NCBI RefSeq assembly: GCF_902143515.1
Contig: NZ_CABFVD010000009.1
Location: 3,205-67,204, forward strand
Length of the DNA: 64,000 bases
Source: Hathewaya massiliensis
Lineage (GTDB): Bacteria > Bacillota > Clostridia > Clostridiales > Clostridiaceae
Direction of reading: 5' to 3'
Below the pieces are notes generated by a model that worked only from the letters and a program-made list of their open reading frames with translations, did not search any database and was not told the DNA's origin. Positions 27,053 to 38,348 of this stretch are shown here, in pieces (positions within the stretch are counted from its first letter, which is position 1; the number at the start of each line of letters is the position of its first letter). The translations under genes were made by a program, and so were the position numbers.

Positions 27053-28345
27053 CTAAGCAATTGTCTTACTATCTTTAACTAACATATCAATAACTTTTTC
27101 ATTAACGATATCTATTTTTAATAGATTTCCTTGTGACTTAGCTATTAATTCTGCTGTCTTTTCAATATTTTCTTCTCCATATTGCTTAGCCATTTCTTTA
27201 GCTTTTTCATTTATTTCTTCTTCAGTAGCTTCTATTTTCTCAATTTCAGCTATTTTACTTATTACAAGTTCAGTTTTAACTCTCTTTTCAGCATTTTCTC
27301 TCATGAATTCTCTTACTTTTTCTTCTGTGTTGTTTGTATATTCATAATATGCTTCTAAGTCTAATCCTTGATACTTTAATCTCATTTCAAGATCTTTTAG
27401 CATCATATCTATTTCTTTTTCTATCATAACTTCTGGGATTTCCATTTTTGCATTTTCACATACTTTATCTATAACAGCTTCTTCTAATTCTTTTTTAGCT
27501 CTAAAATCGTTGATTTCCTTCATTTGTTTTACTAAATCTTCTTTATATGCTTCTAAAGTTTCAAATTCAGAAACTTCCTTTGCAAATTCATCATCTAAAG
27601 CTGGTAATTCTTTAAACTTAATGTTATTTATTTTAACTTCAAATTTAGCTTCTTTACCATTTAAATCTTCTCTACCATATTCTTCTGGGAAATTAACTAC
27701 TACTTCTTTTTCTTCTCCTATTTTTAAACCAACTAATTGATCTTCAAAATTATCTATGAAAGAACCAGAACCTATTTCAAGCTCATAATCCTTAGCTTCT
27801 CCACCTTCAAAAGCAGCTCCATCCACATATCCTTTAAAATCTATTACAGCTATGTCTCCCTTTTCAACAGCGCCATCTTTCTTTTCTTCTATTCTTGCAT
27901 TGCTGTCTTGAACAGATTTTAATCTTTCTTGTACTTCTTCTTCAGTTACCTCATAAGAAATTTCTTTTACCTCAACACCCTTGTACTCTGCAAGTTCAAC
28001 CTCTGGATAAGTAGAAACTTCTGCTTTATATATGAAGTCTTTTCCTTCTCCAATTTGAACTATGTCGATTTGTGGGTAGTCTACTGGCTTTATGTTATTT
28101 TCAGATATTGCTTTTGGATATGTATCATCACAACAGTAATTTATAGCATCTTCATAAAAAACACCTTCGCCATAGAATTTTTTTATGATTTGCATAGGAG
28201 CTTTTCCTTTTCTAAATCCTGGTATGTTGAATTTCTTTACATTTTTAGCGTAAGCTTTTTTCATTGCTTCATTAAATTTTTCAGCTCCAACTGTAATTTC
28301 AAGCTCTATAATATTTTTTTCTTTCTTTTCAACTTTAACGTTCAT
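27053..28345 (-). CDS. tig: Trigger factor (ribosome-associated chaperone)
   Basis: 430 residues. The N-terminal ribosome-binding domain has the signature [12 protein letters not shown]. The FKBP-type PPIase domain (residues about 155-245) begins [20 protein letters not shown]. The long helical C-terminal domain forms the chaperone cradle. It acts at the ribosome exit tunnel and lies upstream of clpP-clpX. Confidence 0.96.
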   Translation of the reverse strand: MNVKVEKKEKNIIELEITVGAEKFNEAMKKAYAKNVKKFNIPGFRKGKAPMQIIKKFYGEGVFYEDAINYCCDDTYPKAISENNIKPVDYPQIDIVQIGEGKDFIYKAEVSTYPEVELAEYKGVEVKEISYEVTEEEVQERLKSVQDSNARIEEKKDGAVEKGDIAVIDFKGYVDGAAFEGGEAKDYELEIGSGSFIDNFEDQLVGLKIGEEKEVVVNFPEEYGREDLNGKEAKFEVKINNIKFKELPALDDEFAKEVSEFETLEAYKEDLVKQMKEINDFRAKKELEEAVIDKVCENAKMEIPEVMIEKEIDMMLKDLEMRLKYQGLDLEAYYEYTNNTEEKVREFMRENAEKRVKTELVISKIAEIEKIEATEEEINEKAKEMAKQYGEENIEKTAELIAKSQGNLLKIDIVNEKVIDMLVKDSKTIA

Positions 28346-28536
28346 CCTTATACTCCTCCTACTAATATGAATCCATATTCTAACTAAGTTATTATAACAT
28401 AGGTATAGAATTCATACAACTATATACATATATTCTTCCTAATATTAAGCACTTCTTTAATTATATACTATTTACTAAGGTTTTTACAATTAAAAATTGT
28501 TCTTATTTAATATTTTTAATATATAATTTAAACTTT

Positions 28537-29316
28537 CTAAATATGCTCTAGGTATTCCTTAGCTTTTAAAAGTTCCTCATAAGAAGAAAAATTTTCTCTA
28601 TAAACTTCTATGATTGCTCTACCATTATACCCCATTTTCTTTAACCTGTCTAAGAAGAGTTTAAAGTCAACCTCTCCTGTACCAGGTAATAAGCAAGTGT
28701 TATTTTTATCTTTATCATTTATGTGGATATTAACTAGCCTATCCCCCATAACCTTAAGATATTTATAAGGTGATAAATTAGCTTTATAAGCTTGTTTTAT
28801 ATCTAAAGTAAAATATACTGGATTTTTTATCTCCTCTTTTAAAAACTTTAGAAACTCTAAATCCCCTGACTGACACCAAGCTACATTCTCCTGTGCAAGT
28901 TTTATATTATTTTCAAGAGCTATATAAGATAATTCTTCGTAAACTTCCCCTATTAATTTTAGCTTTTTACTATTTAAAGCAGTAGATTTCATACCATGAA
29001 AAGTGTAGTACTTAGCCCCAACCCTCCTTGCAAATTCACAATGCCTTTTAAAATATTCTATCATATCCTTTCTTCTTCTTTCGTATGAATCGAAAAGATA
29101 AAATTCAAAGGTAGCACAAAAGGCGTGAAGGGATAGTATTTCAAAATCATGCTCTTCTTTTTCACTATTTAATTTATATAAAAATTCTTCACTATATTCT
29201 GAAGGGGTATTTATAAAAATTTCACCAAAGTTAAAACCTAAGCTTTTCATAATACCTATGCTATCCTCTGTATTTACTTCAGGATAAAAATTAGCAGAAG
29301 ATAAACCTATATCCAT
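28537..29316 (-). CDS. Sugar phosphate isomerase/epimerase-like TIM-barrel protein
   Basis: 259 residues of the AP-endonuclease-2/xylose-isomerase-like TIM-barrel superfamily. Metal-binding positions are visible as HAFCA, YTFHGM, AQENVAW, FTLDIKQAY, NIHINDK and IIEVYREN, in the spacing expected for the superfamily. Members isomerise or epimerise sugars or act on endonuclease substrates, and nothing here shows which. It lies 11 bp downstream of the membrane-anchored protein gene. Confidence 0.82.
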   Translation of the reverse strand: MDIGLSSANFYPEVNTEDSIGIMKSLGFNFGEIFINTPSEYSEEFLYKLNSEKEEHDFEILSLHAFCATFEFYLFDSYERRRKDMIEYFKRHCEFARRVGAKYYTFHGMKSTALNSKKLKLIGEVYEELSYIALENNIKLAQENVAWCQSGDLEFLKFLKEEIKNPVYFTLDIKQAYKANLSPYKYLKVMGDRLVNIHINDKDKNNTCLLPGTGEVDFKLFLDRLKKMGYNGRAIIEVYRENFSSYEELLKAKEYLEHI

Positions 29317-29327
29317 ATAATCTCCCC

Positions 29328-30161
29328 TTAATTTGAAATACTCCCATCTTCACTTAAAAGATATTTCTTACCATCTAAATTCACTTCTAATTTATTATCT
29401 TTAATATTTCCAAAGTTAGCTTCATATCCTCTTAATCTACCATCTTTTAAATAATAATGAGAGTTACTTTTAATGTCATACACCCAAATAAAATAACGGT
29501 ATTTATTAGATAAGTTAGGAAGTTTACTTAAATAGAATACCTTTTCATTAAAAAGCCTTGGTTTTTCAACCCATATAAAATTAGGATCTGAGGTCATCCA
29601 CTTATCTTTATCTATTTTGGCTCCTTTATTTGTGTAATGAATTTTTCTTGTAATCTCTGTAGACTTTCCATCTACATAAATCAAATACATATCTTTAAGC
29701 TTATTATTAAAAATTAAAGATGATTTTTTATCTTTACTTAGTATATATTCTAATTCATCTATTTTTTCAATTTCTTTAAATGTTTTTTCTCCTTTTATTT
29801 CTTCTACCTTACTCCTAATTTTTAAATCATCTTTTAATTTAAATTCTATATTATGAATCTTTTTTTCTTCAACTTTAGGTTCCTTCTTAATCTCCTTTTC
29901 CTTAATTACATCATTTTTTGCTTCTATTTTATTTTTGTTATTACCCTCTATATTCTTAGAGATTTTTTCTTCAGTACTATTGTGACCTTTAAATACATTT
30001 TTAAGTAAGTTCCCATTATCCTTTATATATGAAGGTTTTATAATTAGTACTCCTAATATAATTATGACAACTATTACCACAACCCAAAATATAATTTTTC
30101 TTCGCCTAATCTTTCTTAACTTTTTTTCATAATCCTTACTAAATATACTAGGTTTTTTCAA
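29328..30161 (-). CDS. Membrane-anchored protein of unknown function, Lys/Glu-rich linker
   Basis: 277 residues. A basic N-terminus (KKLRKIRRRK) precedes one TM at about 20-44 (IIFWVVVIVVIIILGVLIIK). A charged, low-complexity stalk of about 70 residues follows (EKISKNIEGNNKNKIEAKND). The C-terminal globular part (about 130-277) has beta-strand phrases such as KVFYLSKLPNLSNKYRYFIW and YLLSEDG. No known domain recognised. Co-transcribed with the TIM-barrel gene. Confidence 0.68.
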   Translation of the reverse strand: MKKPSIFSKDYEKKLRKIRRRKIIFWVVVIVVIIILGVLIIKPSYIKDNGNLLKNVFKGHNSTEEKISKNIEGNNKNKIEAKNDVIKEKEIKKEPKVEEKKIHNIEFKLKDDLKIRSKVEEIKGEKTFKEIEKIDELEYILSKDKKSSLIFNNKLKDMYLIYVDGKSTEITRKIHYTNKGAKIDKDKWMTSDPNFIWVEKPRLFNEKVFYLSKLPNLSNKYRYFIWVYDIKSNSHYYLKDGRLRGYEANFGNIKDNKLEVNLDGKKYLLSEDGSISN

Positions 30162-30713
30162 CTACACTCCCTCCTGTTAACATATTTTCTGTACTATAAT
30201 ATTATAACTCAAATAATTAAAAATAGCAGTTGTATTATCCCAAAAGTTTTTATTTAAATATTCGCCATAATTTTTCTTTATTTTCTAATAATCCTCATAA
30301 AATTACAACAAAAAAACTTTCTAAACCTCACAAAGAATTTTTTCTCTCTTTAAATTTAGGAATGCTTATAAAGTAATGTAAGACTAAGACTTTGAAAAGA
30401 TGTGAATATTACAATTGGTAGCATCTAATAAAATTAGTAAGGTCTTAAATACATTAAATAGTCCATAGATGAAAGTTTATTTATATAATTAACTAATTTA
30501 TTATTAACAAAAGTTTTAAAATGTTGTATAATCATATTGTATTATGGAATGGAGTTTCATTAACTATTATACGACTTTTATTCTATATTTTTACTGGCAT
30601 TGTTAGTTTAATTAAAGTTTTAAAAATATATTCTTAAAACTTATTAACCTATTATATATAGTTTTATTTTTAGTATATGTATCCGTTCCAATAAAAATTA
30701 GGAGGGTTTTTTC
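30162..30713. other. 552-bp intergenic region upstream of pflB
   Basis: AT-rich with no ORF or RNA gene that I can support. It must hold promoters for both divergent transcripts. TTGTATAATCATATTGTATT near 30524 is the most promoter-like stretch on the pflB side, but no -35/-10 pair is certain. The length suggests regulated transcription of pflB. Confidence 0.5.
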
Positions 30714-32960
30714 ATGTTTAAGCAATGGGAAGGTTTCAATGGTGATCTTTGGAAAAACGAAGTAAATGTTAAGGATTTTATCGAAAAAAACTATAATCTA
30801 TACGAAGGTAATGAAAGTTTTTTAGTGGATGCAACTGAAAAGACTAAAAGGATTTGGGAAAAGTCACATCAATTAATTATAGAAGAAATAAAAAAAGGTG
30901 TTATTGATATTGAAACAAATGAAGTTTCAGGTATAAATAACTTTGCTCCAGGTTATATAGATAGGGAAAATGAGGTTATAGTTGGACTTCAAACTGATGC
31001 CCCTCTAAAGAGAATAGTAAATCCTTATGGTGGCATGAGAATGGTTGAACAATCTCTTAAAGCCTACGGATATGAATTAAATGAAGATATTAGTAAATAT
31101 TTTAATAAATATAGAAAAACTCACAATCAAGGTGTATTTGATGCTTACACTGAAGGAGCTAGAGTTGCAAGACATGTAGGTCTTTTAACTGGACTTCCTG
31201 ATGCCTATGGAAGAGGAAGAATTATAGGTGACTATAGAAGAATAGCACTATATGGTATGGACTTTTTAATAGAACAAAAGAAAAATGATTTAAAAAATCT
31301 TAAAGGGCTTGCTCTAGAAGAATTAATTAGAAAAAGGGAAGAAGTTTCAGAGCAAATAAGAGCTATGAAAGCTATGAAAGACATGACTATGTCTTATGGT
31401 ATAGATATATCTGAACCTGCTAAGAATGCTAAAGAAGCAGTTCAATTCTTATATTTTGGATATTTAGCAGCTGTAAAAGAAAATAATGGTGCTGCAACTT
31501 CCCTAGGAAGAACTACTACTTTCTTAGATTGTTTTATTGAAAAAGACTTAAGAGAAGGAAAAATAACAGAAGCTGAAGCTCAAGAGCTTATAGATCAATT
31601 TGTAATTAAATTAAGACTTGTAAGACACCTTAGAACTCCTGAATACAACGATTTATTTGCAGGGGACCCAACTTGGATTACTGAATCAATTGCAGGAGTT
31701 GGAATGAATGGAAAACCATTAGTTACTAAAACTTCTTTTAGATTCATTCACACTTTAACTACTTTAGGACCAGCACCAGAACCAAATATAACTGTACTTT
31801 GGTCTGAAAAGTTACCTGAAGGATTTAAAAAATATTGTGCTAAGATGTCTATTGAAACTGATTCAATTCAATATGAAAATGATGATATTATGAGACCAGT
31901 ATATGGTGATGACTATGGTATTGCATGTTGCGTTTCTGCTATGGAAATTGGTAAGAGGATGCAATTCTTTGGTGCTAGAGCTAATCTTGCAAAATCATTG
32001 TTATATGCAATTAATGGTGGATATGATGAAGTTAAAAAGGCTAAAGATGGTAGCTTAGAACTTGTGGTACCAGGCATTGAAAAAATTGAAGATGAAGTTT
32101 TAGATTTTAATAAAGTTATGTGCAACTTTAAAAAGGTTATGGAATATGTAGCAGGATTATATGTGGATACCATGAATACAATTCACTATATGCATGATAA
32201 ATACGCATATGAAGCTGGCCAAATGGCTCTTCATGATACTGATGTTAAGAGATTTATGGCTTTTGGTATAGCCGGTTTATCTGTGGTTACGGACTCCTTA
32301 AGTGCTATAAAATATGCTAAAGTTAAGCCAATTAGAAATGAAGAAGGTATAACTACTGACTTTGAAATAGAAGGAGATTTCCCTAAGTATGGAAATGATG
32401 ATGATAGAGTTGATGATATAGCTGTATATGTTGTTAAAAAGTTCTCTGAGGAACTTAAAAAGCATGAAACTTATAGAAATGCGGATCATTCACTATCAGC
32501 TCTTACTATTACATCAAATGTTGTTTATGGTAAGAAAACAGGTTCTACTCCAGATGGTAGAAAACTTGGTGAACCTCTAGCACCTGGTGCAAATCCAATG
32601 CACGGAAGAGATGAAAATGGTGCTTTAGCTTCATTAAACTCTGTAGCTAAAATACCATACAAAGATTTCTGTCAAGATGGAATCTCCAATACTTTCTCTA
32701 TAGTACCTGATGCTTTAGGAAAAGATGATAAAACTAGAGTAAATAACTTAGTTTCTGTACTTGATGGATATTTTGCACAAAGTGCTTTCCACCTAAATGT
32801 AAATGTATTAAATAGAGACACTCTTTTAGATGCTATGGAAAATCCAGAAAAATACCCAACTTTAACAATAAGGATATCTGGGTATGCTGTTCACTTCAAT
32901 AGATTAACTCGTGAGCAACAATTAGAAGTTATAAGCAGAACATTCCATGACTGTATGTAA
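30714..32960 (+). CDS. pflB: Formate C-acetyltransferase (pyruvate formate-lyase)
   Basis: 748 residues, normal length. It converts pyruvate and CoA to acetyl-CoA and formate under anaerobic conditions by a glycyl radical. The adjacent active-site cysteines are Cys405-Cys406 (IACCVSAM), and the radical glycine is Gly723 in [15 protein letters not shown] precedes the ATG. pflA follows 71 bp downstream, separated by a hairpin. The PFL type rather than a diol dehydratase is indicated by the CC pair. Confidence 0.97.
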   Translation: MFKQWEGFNGDLWKNEVNVKDFIEKNYNLYEGNESFLVDATEKTKRIWEKSHQLIIEEIKKGVIDIETNEVSGINNFAPGYIDRENEVIVGLQTDAPLKRIVNPYGGMRMVEQSLKAYGYELNEDISKYFNKYRKTHNQGVFDAYTEGARVARHVGLLTGLPDAYGRGRIIGDYRRIALYGMDFLIEQKKNDLKNLKGLALEELIRKREEVSEQIRAMKAMKDMTMSYGIDISEPAKNAKEAVQFLYFGYLAAVKENNGAATSLGRTTTFLDCFIEKDLREGKITEAEAQELIDQFVIKLRLVRHLRTPEYNDLFAGDPTWITESIAGVGMNGKPLVTKTSFRFIHTLTTLGPAPEPNITVLWSEKLPEGFKKYCAKMSIETDSIQYENDDIMRPVYGDDYGIACCVSAMEIGKRMQFFGARANLAKSLLYAINGGYDEVKKAKDGSLELVVPGIEKIEDEVLDFNKVMCNFKKVMEYVAGLYVDTMNTIHYMHDKYAYEAGQMALHDTDVKRFMAFGIAGLSVVTDSLSAIKYAKVKPIRNEEGITTDFEIEGDFPKYGNDDDRVDDIAVYVVKKFSEELKKHETYRNADHSLSALTITSNVVYGKKTGSTPDGRKLGEPLAPGANPMHGRDENGALASLNSVAKIPYKDFCQDGISNTFSIVPDALGKDDKTRVNNLVSVLDGYFAQSAFHLNVNVLNRDTLLDAMENPEKYPTLTIRISGYAVHFNRLTREQQLEVISRTFHDCM

Positions 32961-32974
32961 TTTATTTAATATAG

Positions 32975-33006
32975 GGCTGTGCTAGACACTTTCATCTAAC
33001 ACAGCC
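32975..33006 (+). terminator. Hairpin between pflB and pflA
   Basis: GGCTGTGCTAGA pairs with TCTAACACAGCC (one mismatch). There is no long T-run, so it is more likely a processing or attenuation site than a full stop. The arms are almost identical to those of the hairpin after pflA. Confidence 0.6.
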
Positions 33007-33031
33007 TAATATAAACTTAGGAGGGCCTTCT

Positions 33032-33760
33032 ATGGTAAAAGGATTTATTCATTCTATAGAAAGTATGGGGCTTTTAGATGGTCCTGGCATAAGAACCATA
33101 GCATTTTTTCAAGGTTGTGCTTTACGCTGTTCATACTGCCACAATCCAGATACTTGGAAATTATCTACTGGTAAGGAGTATACTCCTACTAGCTTAATAA
33201 AGGTAGTAGAAAGATTTAGGCCTTACTTTAAAAATTCCGGTGGAGTCACCTTCTCTGGTGGAGATCCTTTAATGCAACCAGAATTTTTAATCCAGTGCTT
33301 GAAATTATGTAGAGAAAAAGGAATACATAGTACAATAGACACTTCTGGTATTGGTATCTCTGATTACTATGAAGAAATATTAACCTATACTGATCTGGTA
33401 CTCCTTGATTTAAAGCATGTAGATGAGGAAGGATTCAAAAACCTAACCGGCCATAGTATGGAAGAGCTTAATAAATTTCTAAAGACCTTGAAAAAAGTTA
33501 AAAATAAAGTTTGGGTAAGACATGTTATAGTTCCTGGAATTACAGACTCAGAGGAACACTTAGATAGATTAGCTGAATTAATTAATACAATAGATAATGT
33601 AGAGAGAGTTGAATTGCTACCTTATCATACCATAGGCGCTCATAAATACGAGCAGTTAAACATACCTTATAAATTAAAAGATCTACACCCTATGGACAAG
33701 GAAAAAACAAAGGAACTTCAAAAATATCTGGAATCTAAACTTATAAACCTAAAAAAATAA
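33032..33760 (+). CDS. pflA: Pyruvate formate-lyase activating enzyme (radical SAM)
   Basis: 242 residues. It generates the glycyl radical of PflB using S-adenosylmethionine and a [4Fe-4S] cluster bound by CALRCSYC (CxxxCxxC). FSGGDPLMQPEF is the SAM/partner-binding GGE-like motif, and HVIVPGITDSEEH is the typical C-terminal motif. GGAGGG precedes ATG. Small size with no ferredoxin-like insert fits a PFL activase. Confidence 0.95.
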   Translation: MVKGFIHSIESMGLLDGPGIRTIAFFQGCALRCSYCHNPDTWKLSTGKEYTPTSLIKVVERFRPYFKNSGGVTFSGGDPLMQPEFLIQCLKLCREKGIHSTIDTSGIGISDYYEEILTYTDLVLLDLKHVDEEGFKNLTGHSMEELNKFLKTLKKVKNKVWVRHVIVPGITDSEEHLDRLAELINTIDNVERVELLPYHTIGAHKYEQLNIPYKLKDLHPMDKEKTKELQKYLESKLINLKK

Positions 33761-33772
33761 TACTTTTAAAAT

Positions 33773-33838
33773 GGCTGTGTTAGACATTTTTGTTGATATG
33801 AAGTGGCTTTCATATCGACATTGTTTTCTAACACAGCC
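33773..33838 (+). terminator. Long hairpin downstream of pflA
   Basis: Outer arms GGCTGTGTTAGA / TCTAACACAGCC pair perfectly, and inner GATATGAA / TTCATATC extends the stem. It is located between convergent pflA and pyrE and could act on both strands. Confidence 0.7.
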
Positions 33839-33893
33839 CTAACTTTTATGCATCTATTTTTCCCTGATATTTTTTATGTTACATAAAAGTTTT

Positions 33894-34460
33894 TTATTTT
33901 ATATTTCTACTGCCAGGTTTTATGTATTCTAGTCCTTTTTTGCAAAGTGGACATTCTTCTTTATCATAGCTTTCAATTTCTAATTCTACACAGCTATATA
34001 CTGGTAACTCTAGGTTTGATACACCTCTGTTTACTATACAAGCAATTCCTATAACTTCTGCTCCTAAGCTCTCTAAAAGCCTTGCTGTTTCCATAGAGGA
34101 TTTTCCTGTGGTTACTACATCTTCTGTGATTAGGACTTTTTGGCCTTTTTCTATATGAAAACCTCTTCTAAGTTGCATTTCCCCTTCTACTCTTTCAGTA
34201 AAAATTGAAGGTTTTCCTAGTTGTCTTCCCATTTCATAGGATACTATTACTCCTCCCATAGCAGGTCCAACTACCATATCAAAATCTAGTTCTCTTACTT
34301 TTTCACAAACTACACTTAATACTTTTTCAGCTTTATCTGCATATTGAAGTAATTTTGCACATTGACAGTACTTATCACTATGTCTTCCTGATGATAATAA
34401 AAAATGCCCCTCTAATAGTGCTTCACTTTCTTTAAGTATTTCTATAACATTAATATCCAT
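33894..34460 (-). CDS. pyrE: Orotate phosphoribosyltransferase
   Basis: 188 residues. It joins orotate and PRPP to form OMP, the fifth step of UMP synthesis. The PRPP-binding motif is [14 protein letters not shown], and the catalytic-loop region is [14 protein letters not shown]. The N-terminus [20 protein letters not shown] is typical of the family. It is the last gene of the pyr operon, 14 bp after pyrD. Confidence 0.95.
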   Translation of the reverse strand: MDINVIEILKESEALLEGHFLLSSGRHSDKYCQCAKLLQYADKAEKVLSVVCEKVRELDFDMVVGPAMGGVIVSYEMGRQLGKPSIFTERVEGEMQLRRGFHIEKGQKVLITEDVVTTGKSSMETARLLESLGAEVIGIACIVNRGVSNLELPVYSCVELEIESYDKEECPLCKKGLEYIKPGSRNIK

Positions 34461-34474
34461 AATTATATTCCTCC

Positions 34475-35371
34475 TTATATTATGCCCCTTATTTCTTCTA
34501 AACTTTTTATATTTTCTCTTTTCATAAATTTTTCAATTCCTTCTATTATATCTAATGAAGCTGTAGGATGTACAAAGTTTGCAGTACCTACTTGCACTGC
34601 TGTAGCACCTGCCATTATAAACTCTATGGCATCTTCAAAGGTCATTATACCCCCTAAACCTATAACCGGTACCTTGACAGCTTTACATACTTCATAAACC
34701 ATTCTTAAGGCTATGGGCTTTATAGCAGGCCCTGAAAGTCCAGCACATACATTGTTAAACACTGGTCTTCTCTTGTTTATATCTATGGCTAAGGCTTTAA
34801 AGGTATTTACTAGTGATAAGGCATCAGCCCCTGCTTCAACACAACTTGCAGCCATGTCTACAATATCTTCTGCATTAGGGGATAATTTTACAATTAGGGG
34901 TTTAGAACAATTCCTCTTAACTTCTCTAACTATATCATAGGCAACCTTTGATTTTATTCCAAAGGCCATTCCTCCACTTTTTACATTGGGACAAGATATA
35001 TTTAACTCAATCATATCTACTGAAGTATTATTTAATTTTTTTACTCCTTCTACATAATCTTCAATAGTTGCCCCACCTAAATTAGCTATTATAACTGTAT
35101 TATATTTCTCCATTTTAGGTAAGTAATTTTTAATGAAACCATCCACTCCTGGATTTTGAAGTCCTACACTATTCATCATTCCGCTTTTTGTCTCAAGAAC
35201 TCTATATCCAGAATTTCCTTCTTTTTTATTTAAGGTAAGCCCCTTTGTAGAAATCCCTCCAAGTCTTGAAACATCATATATTTTAGAAAACTCTTCCCCA
35301 AAACCAAAGGTTCCTGAAGCCGCAATTACGGGATTTTTAAATTCTATTCCACATATATTTACCTTATTCAT
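34475..35371 (-). CDS. pyrD: Dihydroorotate dehydrogenase, class 1B catalytic subunit
   Basis: 298 residues. This FMN enzyme oxidises dihydroorotate and passes electrons to NAD+ through Pyr[16 protein letters not shown] and [13 protein letters not shown] are the substrate and FMN-phosphate motifs; the Cys-containing active loop [14 protein letters not shown] is present. It overlaps pyrK by 8 bp, consistent with the heterotetrameric PyrD-PyrK complex. Confidence 0.95.
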   Translation of the reverse strand: MNKVNICGIEFKNPVIAASGTFGFGEEFSKIYDVSRLGGISTKGLTLNKKEGNSGYRVLETKSGMMNSVGLQNPGVDGFIKNYLPKMEKYNTVIIANLGGATIEDYVEGVKKLNNTSVDMIELNISCPNVKSGGMAFGIKSKVAYDIVREVKRNCSKPLIVKLSPNAEDIVDMAASCVEAGADALSLVNTFKALAIDINKRRPVFNNVCAGLSGPAIKPIALRMVYEVCKAVKVPVIGLGGIMTFEDAIEFIMAGATAVQVGTANFVHPTASLDIIEGIEKFMKRENIKSLEEIRGII

Positions 35372-36098
35372 TAAATATCAAATCCTCTCCGTAGAATACT
35401 GGGCCATCATTACAAGTTGTCTTATTTCCTTCTCTAGTCTTACAGGTACAGCCAAGGCAAGCACCAAGTCCACAAGCCATTCTATTTTCCATAGAGACTA
35501 TACACTTTTTATTTTCTTTTTTAGCCATATTTATAACCTTTTTCATCATAATTAGAGGTCCACAGGTTATAATAATGTCATACTTCTTTGGATCTAATAT
35601 CTCAGTTATATATCCCTTATGTCCTTTAGCTCCATTTTCTGTAGATACGTATCTATTATCTACATATTTTTCTACACACTCCATGGAGTAATCCTCATCC
35701 CTAAAACCTGCATAAAAATCAATGGAAGAATTTTTTAAATTCTTACTTAGATATACTAAAGGTGCAATCCCTATGCCTCCAGATACCATAGCCACTTTTC
35801 CCTTTATATCATCCATATTAAATCCATTTCCTAGGGGACCCATAATTTGAATTTTAGAATCCTCTTTTAAATCCTTAATAAGTTCTGTTCCCTTACCTAC
35901 CACTGCATATAAAAAACTTATATATTCATTATTTAAATCATAAATACTAATTGGTCTTGGAAGCAATATGGAATCTCCTTCAGGTCTTAACATATAAAAT
36001 TGTCCAGGAATTCCTTCAAAACTACCTTTAATAGCAATTTCATAGATTCCCTCAGCAACTTTTCTATTAAAAAGCACATTTTCTAAAGAACATATCAA
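35364..36098 (-). CDS. pyrK: Dihydroorotate dehydrogenase electron transfer subunit
   Basis: 244 residues. A ferredoxin-reductase-like protein binds FAD (RPISIYDLN), NAD ([13 protein letters not shown]) and a [2Fe-2S] cluster through [20 protein letters not shown]. It couples PyrD to NAD+. It overlaps pyrD and lies 115 bp after pyrF, a larger gap than elsewhere in the operon. Confidence 0.94.
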   Translation of the reverse strand: MICSLENVLFNRKVAEGIYEIAIKGSFEGIPGQFYMLRPEGDSILLPRPISIYDLNNEYISFLYAVVGKGTELIKDLKEDSKIQIMGPLGNGFNMDDIKGKVAMVSGGIGIAPLVYLSKNLKNSSIDFYAGFRDEDYSMECVEKYVDNRYVSTENGAKGHKGYITEILDPKKYDIIITCGPLIMMKKVINMAKKENKKCIVSMENRMACGLGACLGCTCKTREGNKTTCNDGPVFYGEDLIFNE

Positions 36099-36213
36099 GC
36101 ATATACACCCCTTTATTTTTTCAGTTTATTTCACTTCTATTGGTTATTTTCTTATCTTAGTTTATCTCCTCTATTTTAATCTAACTTTTTTTATTTATCT
36201 TTCTTATGCTAGT

Positions 36214-37077
36214 TTATTTTAATTCTCCTAATATTTCATCTCTCATTTTTATAGCTGCTTCTCTTGCATAAGTTGCAAATTCTAATTCCTTACCTGGTAC
36301 TTTTTTATAGGCTAGAATTATTCCTCTTGAAGAGTTTACAACTCCTCCGTTACCATTTTTTAAGTAAGGTACTACATCCTTAGCTCCTCCACCTTGAGCT
36401 CCATAACCTGGTATTAAAAAATATGTTTTATTTAAATCTTCCCTAATTTTTCTTCCTTCTTCTTGATGAGTACAGCCTATAACTCCCCCTATGGAGCTAT
36501 AACCAAAAGACCCTAAATACTCTTTACCTAGATCTTGAATTTTCTCTCCTACTACGTTGTATACTCTTCTATTTCCCTTGGTCTCTATATACTCTATATC
36601 CTCTGCTCCCTTATTCGAAGTTCTAATAAGAGCAAATATACCTTTTTCTTTATTTTTTACATAATCTAAATATGGTTCTATGCTATCCATACCCATATAA
36701 GGATTTAAGGTTATAAAATCACTTTCAAAATCTCCAGTAAAATGAGCCTTTGCATACATCTCTGCAGTTTTTGAAATATCCCCTCTTTTTATATCTGCTA
36801 TGGACAGGGCTCCTTTTCCCTTTATATATTTTAAGGTTTTACTATAAGCTATAAGTCCTTCTAATCCTAAAGCTTCATAATAGGCTATTTGTACCTTATA
36901 GCAAGCCACCACATCCAAAGTGCTATCTATAATCTCTCTATTAAAGTTAAATAAGGCTTCTCCCTTTGAATTAAACTTTTTTAAATAACTTTCTGGTATA
37001 TAGCTTATATCAGTATCTAAGCCTAAGCAAACATGTCCATTTTTCTCTACTTTTTGAAACAATCTATCTATTATCAT
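36214..37077 (-). CDS. pyrF: Orotidine 5'-phosphate decarboxylase (type 2)
   Basis: 287 residues, the longer type-2 PyrF group. It decarboxylates OMP to UMP. The catalytic tetrad lies in ADIKRGDISKTAEMYA, and LGLDTDISYIPE is at the N-terminus. IPGYGAQGGGAKDV binds phosphate. It follows pyrC by 23 bp. Confidence 0.94.
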   Translation of the reverse strand: MIIDRLFQKVEKNGHVCLGLDTDISYIPESYLKKFNSKGEALFNFNREIIDSTLDVVACYKVQIAYYEALGLEGLIAYSKTLKYIKGKGALSIADIKRGDISKTAEMYAKAHFTGDFESDFITLNPYMGMDSIEPYLDYVKNKEKGIFALIRTSNKGAEDIEYIETKGNRRVYNVVGEKIQDLGKEYLGSFGYSSIGGVIGCTHQEEGRKIREDLNKTYFLIPGYGAQGGGAKDVVPYLKNGNGGVVNSSRGIILAYKKVPGKELEFATYAREAAIKMRDEILGELK

Positions 37078-37100
37078 CTTTAATCTCCTTAGACATAAAG

Positions 37101-38282
37101 TTATTTTCTATATTTAATCTCTCCGTCCTTTATGGTTATTAAAACTTCTCCATAAACTTCTCTTCCATTAAAAGGTGTATTCTTACCCTTTGATTGAAAT
37201 TCTGTTGAATCTATTATATATTTCTTATTTAGATCAACTAAAACTAAGTTTGCTCTTAATCCTGGTTTTATTTCCCCAGAATTTATATTCATAAGCTTTG
37301 AAGGGTTTTTACTCATAATCTCTGATAACTTATTTAAACTTATATGCCCTTCCCTAACTAACTTTGTATAACAGAGAGAAAAGGAAGTTTCTATGCCTGA
37401 TATACCTGGTGCTCCTTTTTTCTTATCTTCTTCCCTATGAGGTGCATGGTCTGTTGCTATACAGTCTACATAATTTTCCTTTATAGCTTTGATTAAAGCT
37501 TCCACATCTTCTTCCTCTCTTATTGGTGGGTTAACTCTATAATCACTATTACTTAGTGCTAGATGATGTGGAGTTACTTCACAAGTTAAATTAGTCCCTC
37601 TGTTTTTTGCATTAATTATAGCTTCTATGCTTTCTTTTGTGCTTACATGAGCTATATGAACCTTTGCCTTTGTATGTTCACATAGAGCTATATCTCTAAA
37701 AGTCATCATATTTTCTGCAAGGCGCATATCTATTTTAGAAAATACACTAGTTTCCGCATGAGATATTAGTATAAGGTTTTTTTCCTTAGCTTTCATCATT
37801 GCCTCATACATAATCTTATCTGAATTTACTCCAACTCCATCATCGGATATAAATCTTACTTCCTCTGTTAAATGATTTAAATGTTCTATGGAGTCTCCCT
37901 TCATATCCTTTGTAGCAGAAACTATTTGATTTATCTCTGTAATATTAAGTTCTTTTCCTTTGTTCATTACATAGTTAAAGGTATTCATATCACTACAAAT
38001 TGGATTTGTATTAGCCATTAAATTAACAGCGGTATATCCCCCTTTAACTGCTGCCTTAGAGCCTGTTTCTAAGTTTTCTTTAAATGTATACCCTGGATCT
38101 CTAAAGTGACAATGCATATCTACAAAGGAAGGCATTAAAGTATTTCCATGACCATCTATTATTTCACAGTGTTTTTCTAGATTTATTCCAATTTCTTTTA
38201 TAATTCCATTTTCTACATAAATATCTCCTCTAAAATTCCCCTCTGCACTTACCATATCTATATTTTTAATTAATAATTTCAT
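37101..38282 (-). CDS. pyrC: Dihydroorotase
   Basis: 393 residues. This zinc amidohydrolase closes carbamoyl-aspartate to dihydroorotate. DMHCHFRDPG gives the first two metal-binding His and the substrate Arg. ISHAETSVF and IAHVSTKES give later His ligands, and CIATDHAPHREEDK gives the catalytic Asp. It follows pyrI after a 66-bp gap that contains a 10-bp hairpin. Confidence 0.94.
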   Translation of the reverse strand: MKLLIKNIDMVSAEGNFRGDIYVENGIIKEIGINLEKHCEIIDGHGNTLMPSFVDMHCHFRDPGYTFKENLETGSKAAVKGGYTAVNLMANTNPICSDMNTFNYVMNKGKELNITEINQIVSATKDMKGDSIEHLNHLTEEVRFISDDGVGVNSDKIMYEAMMKAKEKNLILISHAETSVFSKIDMRLAENMMTFRDIALCEHTKAKVHIAHVSTKESIEAIINAKNRGTNLTCEVTPHHLALSNSDYRVNPPIREEEDVEALIKAIKENYVDCIATDHAPHREEDKKKGAPGISGIETSFSLCYTKLVREGHISLNKLSEIMSKNPSKLMNINSGEIKPGLRANLVLVDLNKKYIIDSTEFQSKGKNTPFNGREVYGEVLITIKDGEIKYRK

Positions 38283-38308
38283 ATAACCACCTCTTCAACT
38301 CTAAAATT

Positions 38309-38340
38309 TGACCATGAGCAAACAATAATACTCATGGTCA
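38309..38340 (-). terminator. Hairpin between pyrI and pyrC
   Basis: Perfect 10-bp stem TGACCATGAG / CTCATGGTCA; the minus strand continues with only four T residues. Probably an attenuating or mRNA-processing hairpin that lowers expression after pyrBI. Confidence 0.6.
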
Positions 38341-38348
38341 TTAATTTT

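Noticed and set aside
27737-28387. Two Phe/Tyr-rich plus-strand frames opposite tig
   Set aside because: Composition is that of reverse-complemented Lys/Glu-rich coding sequence; no family resemblance.
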